This document shows, piece by piece, positions 47,032 to 55,000 of a stretch of 64,000 nucleotides of DNA. The DNA is taken from assembly GCF_029846715.1 (NCBI RefSeq), contig NZ_JARVWW010000006.1:1-64000 (forward strand). Reading direction: 5' to 3'. How positions within the stretch are numbered: the first letter of the stretch is position 1; every line of letters starts with the position of its first letter. Source of the DNA: Bradyrhizobium nivariense. GTDB taxonomy: Bacteria; Pseudomonadota; Alphaproteobacteria; Rhizobiales; Xanthobacteraceae. Under the pieces are notes generated by a model that had not been told where the DNA came from, searched no databases, and was given only the letters and a program-made list of their open reading frames with translations. The position numbers and the translations under genes are program-made.

Positions 47032-47760
47032 ATGACCACAACATCCGATCTCTCCGCCGTCAAAGCCCTCGTCTTCGACGTGTTCGGCACGGTCGTCGAT
47101 TGGCGCACCAGCCTGATCACCGATTTCATGTGGTGGGCCAAGGGCCGCGGCGTCTCCGCCGACTGGACCGCGTTGGTCGACGGCTGGCGTGGCATGTACA
47201 TGGCCTCGATGGACGACGTGCGCAAACATCCCGAGCGGGGCTATGTCATGCTCGACGATCTGCATCGCCGCTCGCTGGAAAAGCTGGTCGAGCAATTTTC
47301 GATCAAAGGCCTGACCGAAGCCGATCTCGATCACCTCACCAGAGGCTGGCACCGCCTGCATCCGTGGCCCGACAGCGTCGCGGGCCTGACGCGGCTGAAG
47401 ACGAAGTTCGTGATCTCGCCGCTGTCGAACGGCAACGTCGCGCTGCTCACCAACATGGCGAAGTTCGCGGGGCTTCCCTGGGACCTCATCATGTCGGCCG
47501 AGCTGTTCGAGCACTACAAGCCCGATCCCGAAACCTATCTCGGCGCCGCGCGCCTGCTCGGCCTCAAGCCGGATGAGGTGATGATGGTCGCCGCCCACAA
47601 TGGCGATCTCGCCGCCGCCCAGAAGAACGGGCTGAAGACTGCCTTCGTGGCAAGGCCGACCGAATACGGTCCGCTCCAGAAAGTCGATTTCGAGGCCACC
47701 GGCAATTGGGACATCGTCGCCAAGGATTTTGGCGGGGTCGCCGAAAAGCTCGGCTGCTAG
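47032..47760 (+). CDS. Haloacid dehalogenase, type II
   Basis: A 242-residue HAD-superfamily hydrolase. The nucleophile motif is VFDVFGTVVDWR with its first Asp; SPLSNGNVALL is motif II (S/N), and YKPDPETYLGAAR holds the conserved lysine of motif III, with MVAAHNGDLAAA as motif IV. This matches type II (L-2-haloacid) dehalogenases, though many relatives have other phosphatase or hydrolase activity. ATG at 47032 is preferred for its GTGGAGCAAAGC context; an in-frame ATG at 47020 is possible. A palindromic repeat starts right after the stop. Confidence 0.9.
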   Translation: MTTTSDLSAVKALVFDVFGTVVDWRTSLITDFMWWAKGRGVSADWTALVDGWRGMYMASMDDVRKHPERGYVMLDDLHRRSLEKLVEQFSIKGLTEADLDHLTRGWHRLHPWPDSVAGLTRLKTKFVISPLSNGNVALLTNMAKFAGLPWDLIMSAELFEHYKPDPETYLGAARLLGLKPDEVMMVAAHNGDLAAAQKNGLKTAFVARPTEYGPLQKVDFEATGNWDIVAKDFGGVAEKLGC

Positions 47761-47857
47761 CATGATCCGGAAAAGTGCGAAGCGGTTTTCCGAAAAGATC
47801 ATGCTCAAACAACAACCTAAAGCGCGATGATGATTCATCCTCATCTCATCGCGCTTT
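47761..47857. repeat. Dispersed palindromic repeat (family B) and adjacent stem-loop
   Basis: CATGATCCGGAAAAG at 47761 with CTTTTCGGAAAACC on the opposite strand, ending GATCATGC at 47803, is a second copy of the family B element near 44407. It is followed by AAAGCGCGATGA (47819-47830) and TCATCGCGCTTT (47846-47857), a perfect 12-bp inverted repeat with a 15-base loop that could terminate the HAD gene. Confidence 0.85.
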
Positions 47858-48244
47858 AGGGCGCGGATTTCCGGAAGGCGATGTACGGCATCGGTGACCC
47901 GGGCGGCGCGTGCTTCGCCCGGACCAGATCCGACGATTACAAAGTGATCTGCATCGGTTCGGGATAGTAGTGGAAGCCGTCACCGGCGTGCGCGTTACAT
48001 TTGGCCTGCGCCGATAGTCGAATGCTGCGCCGGTTCAGACAGGCGGGCAAGTGGAATTGGTTTGGTGATGATCGCGGCTTGTCAAAGTTGGATTCGCAAT
48101 TCCGGCGCGCGACAAAAGACGTTCGTTGCCGACGTTGCTCTCGTCAGCACGATCCGACTGGTGCGGCCAAATGCAATCAATGATTGTGTCGCGATTGTGT
48201 CTGCTGGCCGCGCGATGCGGCAGGACCGCACGAATCTTTTTGCG
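47858..48244. other. Intergenic stretch, no gene seen
   Basis: No ORF with protein-like content on either strand. GC content dips around 48020-48190. Nothing else recognised. Confidence 0.5.
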
Positions 48245-48751
48245 TCACGCAGGCGCGCGCGTGCCCAGGCGTTCGACGAAGCGCACGAGGTAGCCGTCCG
48301 GATCCTGAACCAGGAATTCACGCTGTCCGCATTCGAGGTCGCCGACCCGATACCAGGCTTCATTCGGCTGCTCGTAGAGGGGCCAGTTGGCGTCGCCGAG
48401 AGCCTTCAGCGTCGGATCGATGCGATCGACGACCATCTGAAAATTGACGCCGCGTCCGAACGGGCGCTGCATTTCGGCGGCCTCCCAGCGTCCGTTCAAT
48501 TCGCAGAGCATCACTTGCAACCGCCCCCTGACGAGATAGGCAAATCGCGCATCGGGACGGTCATAGGCGATTTCGAAGCCGAGCAGGTCTCGCCAGAACG
48601 ACAGGCTGGCTTGAATGCTGGAAACGCCGAGTTCGGGAACGAGATCGGCAAAGCCGCCTTGCGGCGCACTTCCCGTGCTGTCGGAGGTTGCGCGAGCGCC
48701 GGGGTCTGAAAGTAACGGGTTGGACATTGCGGCCTGGCCTGATGTCGTCAT
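48245..48751 (-). CDS. VOC/glyoxalase-bleomycin resistance family protein
   Basis: A 168-residue vicinal oxygen chelate fold protein. VPELGVSSIQASLSFWRDLLGFEIAYDRP is the family's opening beta-alpha unit and REFLVQDPDGYLVRFVE its end. The N-terminal 35 residues before the domain are low-complexity. Bleomycin-resistance and glyoxalase relatives are equally possible; metal ligands are not securely located. Start at 48751 (ATG); an alternative is Met at 48727. Transcribed in the same direction as the GntR gene upstream of it. Confidence 0.85.
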   Translation of the reverse strand: MTTSGQAAMSNPLLSDPGARATSDSTGSAPQGGFADLVPELGVSSIQASLSFWRDLLGFEIAYDRPDARFAYLVRGRLQVMLCELNGRWEAAEMQRPFGRGVNFQMVVDRIDPTLKALGDANWPLYEQPNEAWYRVGDLECGQREFLVQDPDGYLVRFVERLGTRAPA

Positions 48752-48814
48752 CGATATGCGAGGCGGTTATGGCAGCGAAATGGCGCGACGGATAGAAGCC
48801 GAAGTGTCGAACGC

Positions 48815-49480
48815 TCACGCAATTCTCAGCGTGAGGTCATTGCCTTCCGTTTCGGCAAAGCCCGCCTGCAAAACCTCTTCGCGCTTGTGGCGTAGATGCG
48901 CGCGCAGGATGTGGGAGAGGCCGACGCCGTCGCGGCGCTGGAGCGCGTTCAGGATCGCTTCGTGCTCGCTGACGGCGAGCGCCCAGCGCTGCGGCGTCAT
49001 CGGCGTGACGTAACGCGCGCGCCGGATGCGCGCGGTCACGGACGCGTAGAGCGTGGTCAGCGCCGGATTTCCGGCCGCGGTGACGATGGCCTCGTGAATG
49101 GCACGGTTGCCGCGGTAGTACTGGATCAGGTCGCCCTCGCGATAATGCCGCACCATGTCCGCGTGCACGGCGGCGATCGCGTCGAGCTCGGCGTCCGTGA
49201 TGCGCTCGCAGGCGAGCTCGCCGGCGAGCCCCTCGAGACCCTGGCAGACCTCGAACAGGTCGCGCATGTCCTTGTCGGTCAGTTTTGCCGCGCGCGAGCC
49301 GCGATGCGGCAGGAGCTGCACGAGGCCCTCGGCGGCCAGCACCTTGAGTGCCTCGCGCAGCGGCGTGCGCGATATCTCGAGCCGCTCGCACAGCTCGCGT
49401 TCGGGAATCCGCGCGCCCGGCGGGATTTCGCCGTCGAGCAGGATGGCGCGGATGCGGCCGACGACTTCCTCATGAAGCAT
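48815..49480 (-). CDS. GntR family regulator with FCD domain
   Basis: A 221-residue repressor-type regulator. The wHTH runs from HEEVVGRIRAILLDGEIPPGARIPE to RTPLREALKVLAAEGLVQLLPHRG, and the FCD effector domain has FEVCQGLEGLAGELACERI, NRAIHEAIVTAAGN and SEHEAILNALQRRD, with metal-binding histidines. The open frame begins with TTG at 49504, inside the operator repeat; ATG at 49480 is preferred. It is divergent from the enoyl-CoA hydratase gene and very likely controls the operon that follows. Confidence 0.92.
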   Translation of the reverse strand: MLHEEVVGRIRAILLDGEIPPGARIPERELCERLEISRTPLREALKVLAAEGLVQLLPHRGSRAAKLTDKDMRDLFEVCQGLEGLAGELACERITDAELDAIAAVHADMVRHYREGDLIQYYRGNRAIHEAIVTAAGNPALTTLYASVTARIRRARYVTPMTPQRWALAVSEHEAILNALQRRDGVGLSHILRAHLRHKREEVLQAGFAETEGNDLTLRIA

Positions 49481-49493
49481 GGGTCTAAGTCCG

Positions 49494-49571
49494 TTTGCAT
49501 TCAAAAATGAAGATATATGCGGGGTATTGCAAGTTCCAGCTTGAAAATTGATAATTTTGCATTCAAAAATG
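49494..49571. promoter_or_regulatory. Two identical 16-bp boxes in the GntR-operon divergent gap
   Basis: TTTGCATTCAAAAATG occurs at 49494-49509 and again at 49556-49571, 62 bases start to start (about six helical turns, so same face). Between them AAAATT-GAT-AATTTT is palindromic (49544-49558), overlapping the second box by three bases. The pair flanks the presumed operon promoter, as expected for an autoregulated GntR repressor. Confidence 0.7.
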
Positions 49572-49596
49572 TAAAAAAGCAGAAGGGCATGAGGAA

Positions 49597-50391
49597 ATGG
49601 ACCAGCAGATCGAAGCGGAAGACCTCGTTTTCGAGCGCCAGGACGGCATCGGGCGGATCACCTTCAACCGCCCGCAGGCCCGCAACGCCTTCACCTTCGC
49701 GATGTACGAGCGCCTCGCTGCGATCTGCGAAGAGGCCAACAACGATCATGCGATCAAGGTATTGGTGCTGCGCGGGGCCGGCGACAAGGCATTTGCCTCG
49801 GGCACCGACATCAACCAGTTCCGCGAATTCAAGTCGCCCCAGGACGCGATCGACTACGAGAACCGCATCGATCGGGTGCTGACCTCGCTCGAACAGTGCC
49901 GGGTGCCGACCATCGCAGCGATCAACGGGTTCTGCACCGGCGGCGGCGCGGGCATTGCCGCGGCCTGTGACCTCCGCATCGGCACCAGAAGCGCGAAAAT
50001 CGGCTTTCCCATCGCCAGGACGCTCGGCAATTGCCTGTCGATGTCCAATGTCGGCCGCCTCACGGCGCTCATTGGGGGCGCACGCGTCAAGGATCTGATC
50101 TTCACCGCGCGCCTCGTCGATGCGGCGGAGGCCGCAAGCGTCGGCCTGCTTGGCGAGGTCGTCGACGACATCGCGGCGCTCGACCGGCGCGCCGATGAGG
50201 TCGCCCGGCTCGTCGCCAGTCATGCCCCGCTGACGCTGACTGCGACCAAGCAGGCCGTGGCGCGCCTGCAAAGGCGGCTGACGCGGGACGAGGGCGAGGA
50301 CCTCATCCTGATGTGCTACACGAGCCAGGATTTTCGCGAAGGGCTCGATGCTTTCCTTACCAAGCGCGCGCCGCAATGGCGCGGCCAGTAG
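49597..50391 (+). CDS. Enoyl-CoA hydratase/isomerase family protein
   Basis: A 264-residue crotonase-fold enzyme. RITFNRPQARNAFTFAM, GDKAFASGTDINQF and INGFCTGGGAGIAAACDLRIG cover the CoA binding and oxyanion-hole segments. The usual catalytic glutamate region reads IGFPIARTLGN, where the expected Glu residues are not obvious, so hydratase activity is not assured and another crotonase-type reaction is possible. AGAAGGGCATGAGGA precedes the ATG. First gene of the operon; the CoA transferase gene starts 9 bases after the stop. Confidence 0.9.
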   Translation: MDQQIEAEDLVFERQDGIGRITFNRPQARNAFTFAMYERLAAICEEANNDHAIKVLVLRGAGDKAFASGTDINQFREFKSPQDAIDYENRIDRVLTSLEQCRVPTIAAINGFCTGGGAGIAAACDLRIGTRSAKIGFPIARTLGNCLSMSNVGRLTALIGGARVKDLIFTARLVDAAEAASVGLLGEVVDDIAALDRRADEVARLVASHAPLTLTATKQAVARLQRRLTRDEGEDLILMCYTSQDFREGLDAFLTKRAPQWRGQ

Positions 50392-50400
50392 GACAGGCCG

Positions 50401-51660
50401 ATGCAAAGCGATCGATCGCAATCAACCTCCCGCCGTTCGGGACCGCTCGCCGGCCTCAAGGTCATCGATCTCACCCATGTCATGGCAGGGCCGACCTGCA
50501 CCTTGATGCTGGCCGACATGGGCGCCGACGTGATCAAGATCGAGAAATCGCCGAACGGCGACGACACCCGCCACTCGGTGCCGCCGAAGATCGGCGACGA
50601 GGCGGCCTCCTTCCTGATGATGAACCGCAACAAGCGCGGCATCGTGCTGGACCTCAAGACCGACGGCGGCAAGCAGGTGCTGCGGCGACTGATTGCGGAC
50701 GCCGACGTGCTGGTCGAGAACTTCGCGCCGGGCGCGATGGAGCGTCTCGGCTTCGGCTACGAAGTCCTGCACAAGCAGCATCCAACGCTGATCTATTGCT
50801 CGCTGTCGGGCTTTGGCCGTACCGGACCCTACAAGCACCGCCGCGGCTTCGATCTGGTCGCCCAGGCCATGAGCGGCATCATGAGTTTTACGGGCGAACG
50901 CCCCGATGGTCCGCCCGTGAAGTGCGGACCGCCGCTGTCCGACATCACCGCCGGTCTGCTCGCGAGCATGGGAATCCTGGCGGCTTACACCCATCGCCTC
51001 AAGACCGGCGAAGGGCAGTGGGTCGAGACCTCGCTCTACGAGGCGGCGCTGGTGCAGACCTATTGGCAATCGACGATCGCGCTCGCCGCCGGCACCGCGC
51101 CGCGCGCGATGGGCTCGGCGCATCCGCTCAATGCGCCTTATCAGGCTTTTGAAGCGTCAGACGGCTGGCTTGTGGTCGGCGGTGCCAACAAGAAGCACTG
51201 GCTCTTGATGCTGGAGGCCCTTGGCGCGACCGAGCTTGCCTCCGATCCGCGCTTCGTCACCGGGGCCGACCGCATGGCGCATTTGAAGGAGCTCGAAGCC
51301 GTCCTGAGCGATCGCTTCCGCACCCAGACGCGGGCGCACTGGCTTGCGGCGCTGGACGAGAAGGGCGTGCCGTGCGGACCCGTCCACGACATGCTGGAGG
51401 CGCTCAGCGATCCGCAGACGCTGGCGCGCGAGATGGTGGTCGAGGTCGAGCATTCCACGCTCGGTCCAGTGAAGACGATCGGCTTGCCGGTCAAGTTTTC
51501 GGAGACCCCAGGCAAAGTGCGCACGGGCGCGCCGGTCTACGGTGAGCATACAGGCGAGGTGCTGGCCGAACACGGGTTCGACCAGAAGCAGATCGAAGCG
51601 CTCGAGCAAGAAGGCGCAATCGTCCTGGCATCGGGAAGACGCGAGGAACGCGTCGCCTGA
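50401..51660 (+). CDS. Family III CoA transferase (CaiB/BaiF)
   Basis: A 419-residue formyl-CoA-transferase-like enzyme. GPLAGLKVIDLTHVMAGPTCTLMLADMGADVIKIEK is the canonical N-terminus; the catalytic aspartate follows in the GFDLVAQAMSGIM segment, and GEGQWVETSLYEAAL is conserved. It transfers CoA from a thioester donor to an organic acid. It fits activation of the acid imported by the tct system, with the hydratase-like enzyme acting on the CoA ester. Substrate not determinable. Operon member. Confidence 0.93.
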   Translation: MQSDRSQSTSRRSGPLAGLKVIDLTHVMAGPTCTLMLADMGADVIKIEKSPNGDDTRHSVPPKIGDEAASFLMMNRNKRGIVLDLKTDGGKQVLRRLIADADVLVENFAPGAMERLGFGYEVLHKQHPTLIYCSLSGFGRTGPYKHRRGFDLVAQAMSGIMSFTGERPDGPPVKCGPPLSDITAGLLASMGILAAYTHRLKTGEGQWVETSLYEAALVQTYWQSTIALAAGTAPRAMGSAHPLNAPYQAFEASDGWLVVGGANKKHWLLMLEALGATELASDPRFVTGADRMAHLKELEAVLSDRFRTQTRAHWLAALDEKGVPCGPVHDMLEALSDPQTLAREMVVEVEHSTLGPVKTIGLPVKFSETPGKVRTGAPVYGEHTGEVLAEHGFDQKQIEALEQEGAIVLASGRREERVA

Positions 51661-51711
51661 CCGGCGTCGAAAACGACAAGAACAAAAGACAAAAATCAGC
51701 TGGAGGAAATC

Positions 51712-52704
51712 ATGGGTCGGACGTCAACATTTCTGCTCTGCGCGGCCACAACCGTGCTCGCCGGCACGATGCCGGCGCTCAGCGCCTGGCAACCGCAAAA
51801 GCCGATCGAGTTCGTGGCGACCGCCGGGCCCGGCGGCGGCACCGACAACCTCGCGCGCGCCGTGCAGAACATCATCACCAAGCACAAACTGACGGAGCAG
51901 CCGATCGTCGTCGTCAACAAGGGCGGCGGCAGCGGCGCGGAAGGCTATGTCTACGGCAAGGCGTCCGCCGGCGATCCCTACAAGGTGATCTTCGGCACGT
52001 CGAATGCCTGGCAGCAGCCACTCGTCTCCAAGGTCGCCTTCAACTACACCGATCTCACCCCGATCGCGGCGATGGCGCAGGACGAGTTCCTGCTCTGGGT
52101 CAAGCAGGACGCGCCCTACAAGACGGCGGGGGACTATCTGAAGGCGGCCGCATCGGGCGAATTCAAGATGGGCGGCGCGCAGTCGAAAGACACCGACGAG
52201 GTGCTGACCCGCATGATCGAGAAGGCAGGTCATGTCAAACTGACCTACATCCCCTTCAAGAGCGGCGCCGAGACCGCGGTTCAGCTCGCCGGCGGACACC
52301 TCGATTCCCACGTCAACAATCCCAGCGAAAGCCTCGGGCAATGGCGCGGTGGAACGCAGCGACCGCTTTGCGTTTTCAGCCCGAAGCGGCTGCCGCAGGG
52401 CGCCAAGATCACCGCGACTGAAGGCTGGGGCGACGTTCCGACCTGTGTCGAACAGGGCCTCGACATCAAGCAATATGAGCAGCCGCGGACGGTGTGGCTG
52501 CCCGGCAAGGTCACCCCGGACCAGGCCGCGTTCTATGTCGACTTGATGAAGAAGGTTCAGGCGACGCCGGAATGGAAGGACTACATCGAGAAGAGCTCCC
52601 AGATCGACACGTTCCTGACTGGCGCCGAGTTCGACAAGTTCATCAAGGACGACCTCGAGCACGTCAACCAGGTTGCGGGCGAGCAAGGCTGGCTGGTCAA
52701 GTAA
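51712..52704 (+). CDS. tctC: Tripartite tricarboxylate transporter substrate-binding protein
   Basis: A 330-residue periplasmic binding protein of the TctC/Bug family. It has a signal peptide (MGRTSTFLLCAATTVLAGT, cleavage near ALSA), followed by the ligand-binding fold: IEFVATAGPGGGTDNLARAV, PIVVVNKGGGSGAEGYVY, and YIPFKSGAETAVQLAGGHLDSHVNN. Bug proteins bind carboxylates such as citrate, tricarballylate, aromatic acids or dicarboxylates. GGAGGAAATC precedes the ATG. The gene is followed by a 251-base gap containing a palindromic repeat, then tctB. Confidence 0.93.
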   Translation: MGRTSTFLLCAATTVLAGTMPALSAWQPQKPIEFVATAGPGGGTDNLARAVQNIITKHKLTEQPIVVVNKGGGSGAEGYVYGKASAGDPYKVIFGTSNAWQQPLVSKVAFNYTDLTPIAAMAQDEFLLWVKQDAPYKTAGDYLKAAASGEFKMGGAQSKDTDEVLTRMIEKAGHVKLTYIPFKSGAETAVQLAGGHLDSHVNNPSESLGQWRGGTQRPLCVFSPKRLPQGAKITATEGWGDVPTCVEQGLDIKQYEQPRTVWLPGKVTPDQAAFYVDLMKKVQATPEWKDYIEKSSQIDTFLTGAEFDKFIKDDLEHVNQVAGEQGWLVK

Positions 52705-52774
52705 GGCGGTGAAGCTCCTTCGAAGGAAGTGCAAATGCATATGATAAAAAACGCGGCGGGCAGGGGGCTTGCGG

Positions 52775-52887
52775 CCATCCTTCGAGACGCCCGCCTGCGG
52801 CGGGCCCTCAGGATGAGGTCGTGCTTCGCGGCGAGATATCAGACCCTCATGGTGAGGAGCCCGCCAAAGCGGGCGTCTCGAACCATG
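52775..52887. repeat. Palindromic intergenic repeat (family C) inside the tct operon
   Basis: TTCGAGACGCCCGC at 52781-52794 and GCGGGCGTCTCGAA at 52869-52882 are perfect inverted arms, with CCTCAGGATGAGG and CCCTCATGGTGAGG between. It lies between tctC and tctB, an unusual place because the other three families here lie between separate transcription units. It may cause differential expression of the binding protein and the permease. Confidence 0.85.
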
Positions 52888-52955
52888 CAGGCCGAGTGCG
52901 TGCGGCAGCTTCTCCGCTGTCACATGCGATAGCCCTGCCTTCAAGGTATCACGCC

Positions 52956-53438
52956 ATGATATCGCGCCGCGCTCTCGAACTTGCGACCGCCGTCCTCACC
53001 GGCAGCTTTGGTGTGGCCGTCGTCGTCTCCAGCCTCGACAACGGCATCGGCTGGTCCAGTGCGGGCGTTGACGCCGGAACGTTCCCATTCCTGACCGGAA
53101 TTATCCTCCTGCTTGGAAGTCTCTACAATCTGGTGCGGGGTATCCTGCCCGCCACCACTCTCGCAAATGTTCCCATCGCGATCACGCCGATCGAGCTGCG
53201 CCGGCTTGCCGGCCTGTTCGTGCCGGCCGCGATGTTCGTGGCCGCGATCCCGTTGCTCGGGATGTACGTCGCCTCGTCGCTCTATGTCTTCGCAGTGCTT
53301 GCGATCCCCAAGCACCAATCCGTGCCACGTGCGCTGGCCATGGCGGCGGCGACGGCGCTCGCGCTCTACGTCGTGTTCGAGCGCATGTTCCAGGTGAGCT
53401 TGCCGCACGGTGCGCTCGCCTCCACGTTCGGCTTCTGA
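52956..53438 (+). CDS. tctB: Tripartite tricarboxylate transporter small membrane subunit
   Basis: A 160-residue protein with about four transmembrane helices. The ATG at 52956 is used because the upstream part of the frame lies in the repeat. ELATAVLTGSFGVAVVVSSLDNGIGW and FLTGIILLLGSLYNLV are typical of TctB. It forms the membrane complex with TctA. The tctA start is 11 bases after its stop. Confidence 0.9.
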   Translation: MISRRALELATAVLTGSFGVAVVVSSLDNGIGWSSAGVDAGTFPFLTGIILLLGSLYNLVRGILPATTLANVPIAITPIELRRLAGLFVPAAMFVAAIPLLGMYVASSLYVFAVLAIPKHQSVPRALAMAAATALALYVVFERMFQVSLPHGALASTFGF

Positions 53439-53449
53439 CGGAGAGGTCG

Positions 53450-55000
53450 ATGGACAATCTTGGGGAACTGCTTCACGGCTTCAGCATCGCGGTCACGCTC
53501 CCGCATCTGGCGTTGATGGTGATCGGCGTGCTGCTCGGCATTCTCGTCGGCGTGCTGCCGGGGCTTGGCGCGCCGAACGGCGTGTCGTTGCTGCTGCCGC
53601 TGACCTTCGGCATGCAGCCGGTCTCTGCCATCATCCTGCTCTCCAGCATGTATTGGGGCGCGCTGTTCGGCGGCTCGGTCACCTCGATCCTGTTCAACAT
53701 TCCGGGCGAGCCGTCGTCGGTCGCGACCACCTTCGACGGCTATCCGATGGCCCGCGACGGCCGGCCGACGACGGCGCTCGCCACGGCCTTCGGTTCGGCG
53801 GCGTTCGGCGCGCTGATCGGCGTCATCCTGATCACCTTCCTCGCATCATGGGTGGCACAGGTCGCGCTCGCCTTCGGGCCGGCGGAATATTTCGCGGTCT
53901 ATTTCCTCGCCTTTGCCAGCTTCGTCGGCATGGGCGGTGCGGCACCGATCAAGACCGTCGTCACGCTGGCGATCGGCTTTGCGATCGCCGCCATCGGCAT
54001 CGACACCGTCTCCGGCAGCGTCCGCCTCACCATGGGTATCGACGAGTTGGTCAAAGGCGTGAACTTCGTCGTCGCGGTGATGGGCCTGTTCGGCATCGGC
54101 GAGCTGCTGGTTGCCGTCGAAGAGGAATTCCATGCCCGTGCGGTCTCCTCGAAGATCGAGTGGCGCGAGGTGTTTCGCGCGATCGGTCGCCTGCCGCGGC
54201 ATGGCGTTGCGCTGCTGCGCAGCGCCGCAATCGGCTGCTGGATGGGGATCACGCCGGGCGGTCCGACTGCGGCATCCTTCATGAGTTACGGCATCGCCCG
54301 CCGCTTCTCGCGCCGTGGCCGATACTTCGGCACCGGAGAGGTCGAAGGCATCATCTCGCCGGAGACGGCCGATCACGCGGCCGGCACCAGCGCGCTGCTG
54401 CCGATGCTCTCGCTTGGCATTCCCGGCTCGGCGACCGCGGCCGTCATGATGGGCGGGCTGATGATCTGGGGCCTCAATCCCGGGCCGATGCTGTTCGTCG
54501 ACCAGAAGGACTTTGTCTGGGGCCTGATCGCCTCGATGTATGTCGGCAACATCGTCGCCGTCGCGCTGGTGCTGCTGACCGTCCCGGTCTTCGCCGCCCT
54601 GATGCGGATTCCCTTCGTGATCATCGCGCCGCTGATCGTGATCATCTGCGTTGTCGGCGCCTATTCGGTGTCGAACTCCTATCTCGACGTCGTCATGATG
54701 CTCGGCTTCGGGATCGTCGGCTATCTCTTCAAGAAGCTGTTCTATCCGCTGGCGCCACTCGTGCTCGCAATCGTCATCGGCGACAAGGCCGAGGATGCGT
54801 TCCGGCAGTCGATGCTGATGTCGAAGGGATCGCTCGGGATCTTCTTTGCCAACAAGCTGGTGACATGCCTGATCGTGGCCGGCATTGCGCTGTTGCTGCT
54901 TCCGCTCGTGCTGCAGCTCCAGCGCCTCTGGCGCAAACCCGCATCCGCCGCGACCGAGACAACGGCCCAAGAGACAGCTCGAGAGAAGGTGATCATATGA
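53450..55000 (+). CDS. tctA: Tripartite tricarboxylate transporter large permease
   Basis: A 516-residue polytopic membrane protein. GILVGVLPGLGAPNGVSLLLPLTF and YWGALFGGSVTSILFNIPGEPSSVATTFDGYP are the conserved TctA segments, and GIPGSATAAVMMGGLMIWGLNPGPML is a second duplicated glycine-rich motif. It couples cation (usually Na+) movement to uptake of acids delivered by TctC. Translationally coupled to the PdxA-like gene by an ATGA overlap. Confidence 0.95.
   Translation: MDNLGELLHGFSIAVTLPHLALMVIGVLLGILVGVLPGLGAPNGVSLLLPLTFGMQPVSAIILLSSMYWGALFGGSVTSILFNIPGEPSSVATTFDGYPMARDGRPTTALATAFGSAAFGALIGVILITFLASWVAQVALAFGPAEYFAVYFLAFASFVGMGGAAPIKTVVTLAIGFAIAAIGIDTVSGSVRLTMGIDELVKGVNFVVAVMGLFGIGELLVAVEEEFHARAVSSKIEWREVFRAIGRLPRHGVALLRSAAIGCWMGITPGGPTAASFMSYGIARRFSRRGRYFGTGEVEGIISPETADHAAGTSALLPMLSLGIPGSATAAVMMGGLMIWGLNPGPMLFVDQKDFVWGLIASMYVGNIVAVALVLLTVPVFAALMRIPFVIIAPLIVIICVVGAYSVSNSYLDVVMMLGFGIVGYLFKKLFYPLAPLVLAIVIGDKAEDAFRQSMLMSKGSLGIFFANKLVTCLIVAGIALLLLPLVLQLQRLWRKPASAATETTAQETAREKVII

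Noticed and set aside
44407..47857. Family B repeats as insertion-sequence ends
   Set aside because: The two copies share inverted arms, but no transposase lies between them and the enclosed genes include core glpX; they are better read as dispersed intergenic repeats.
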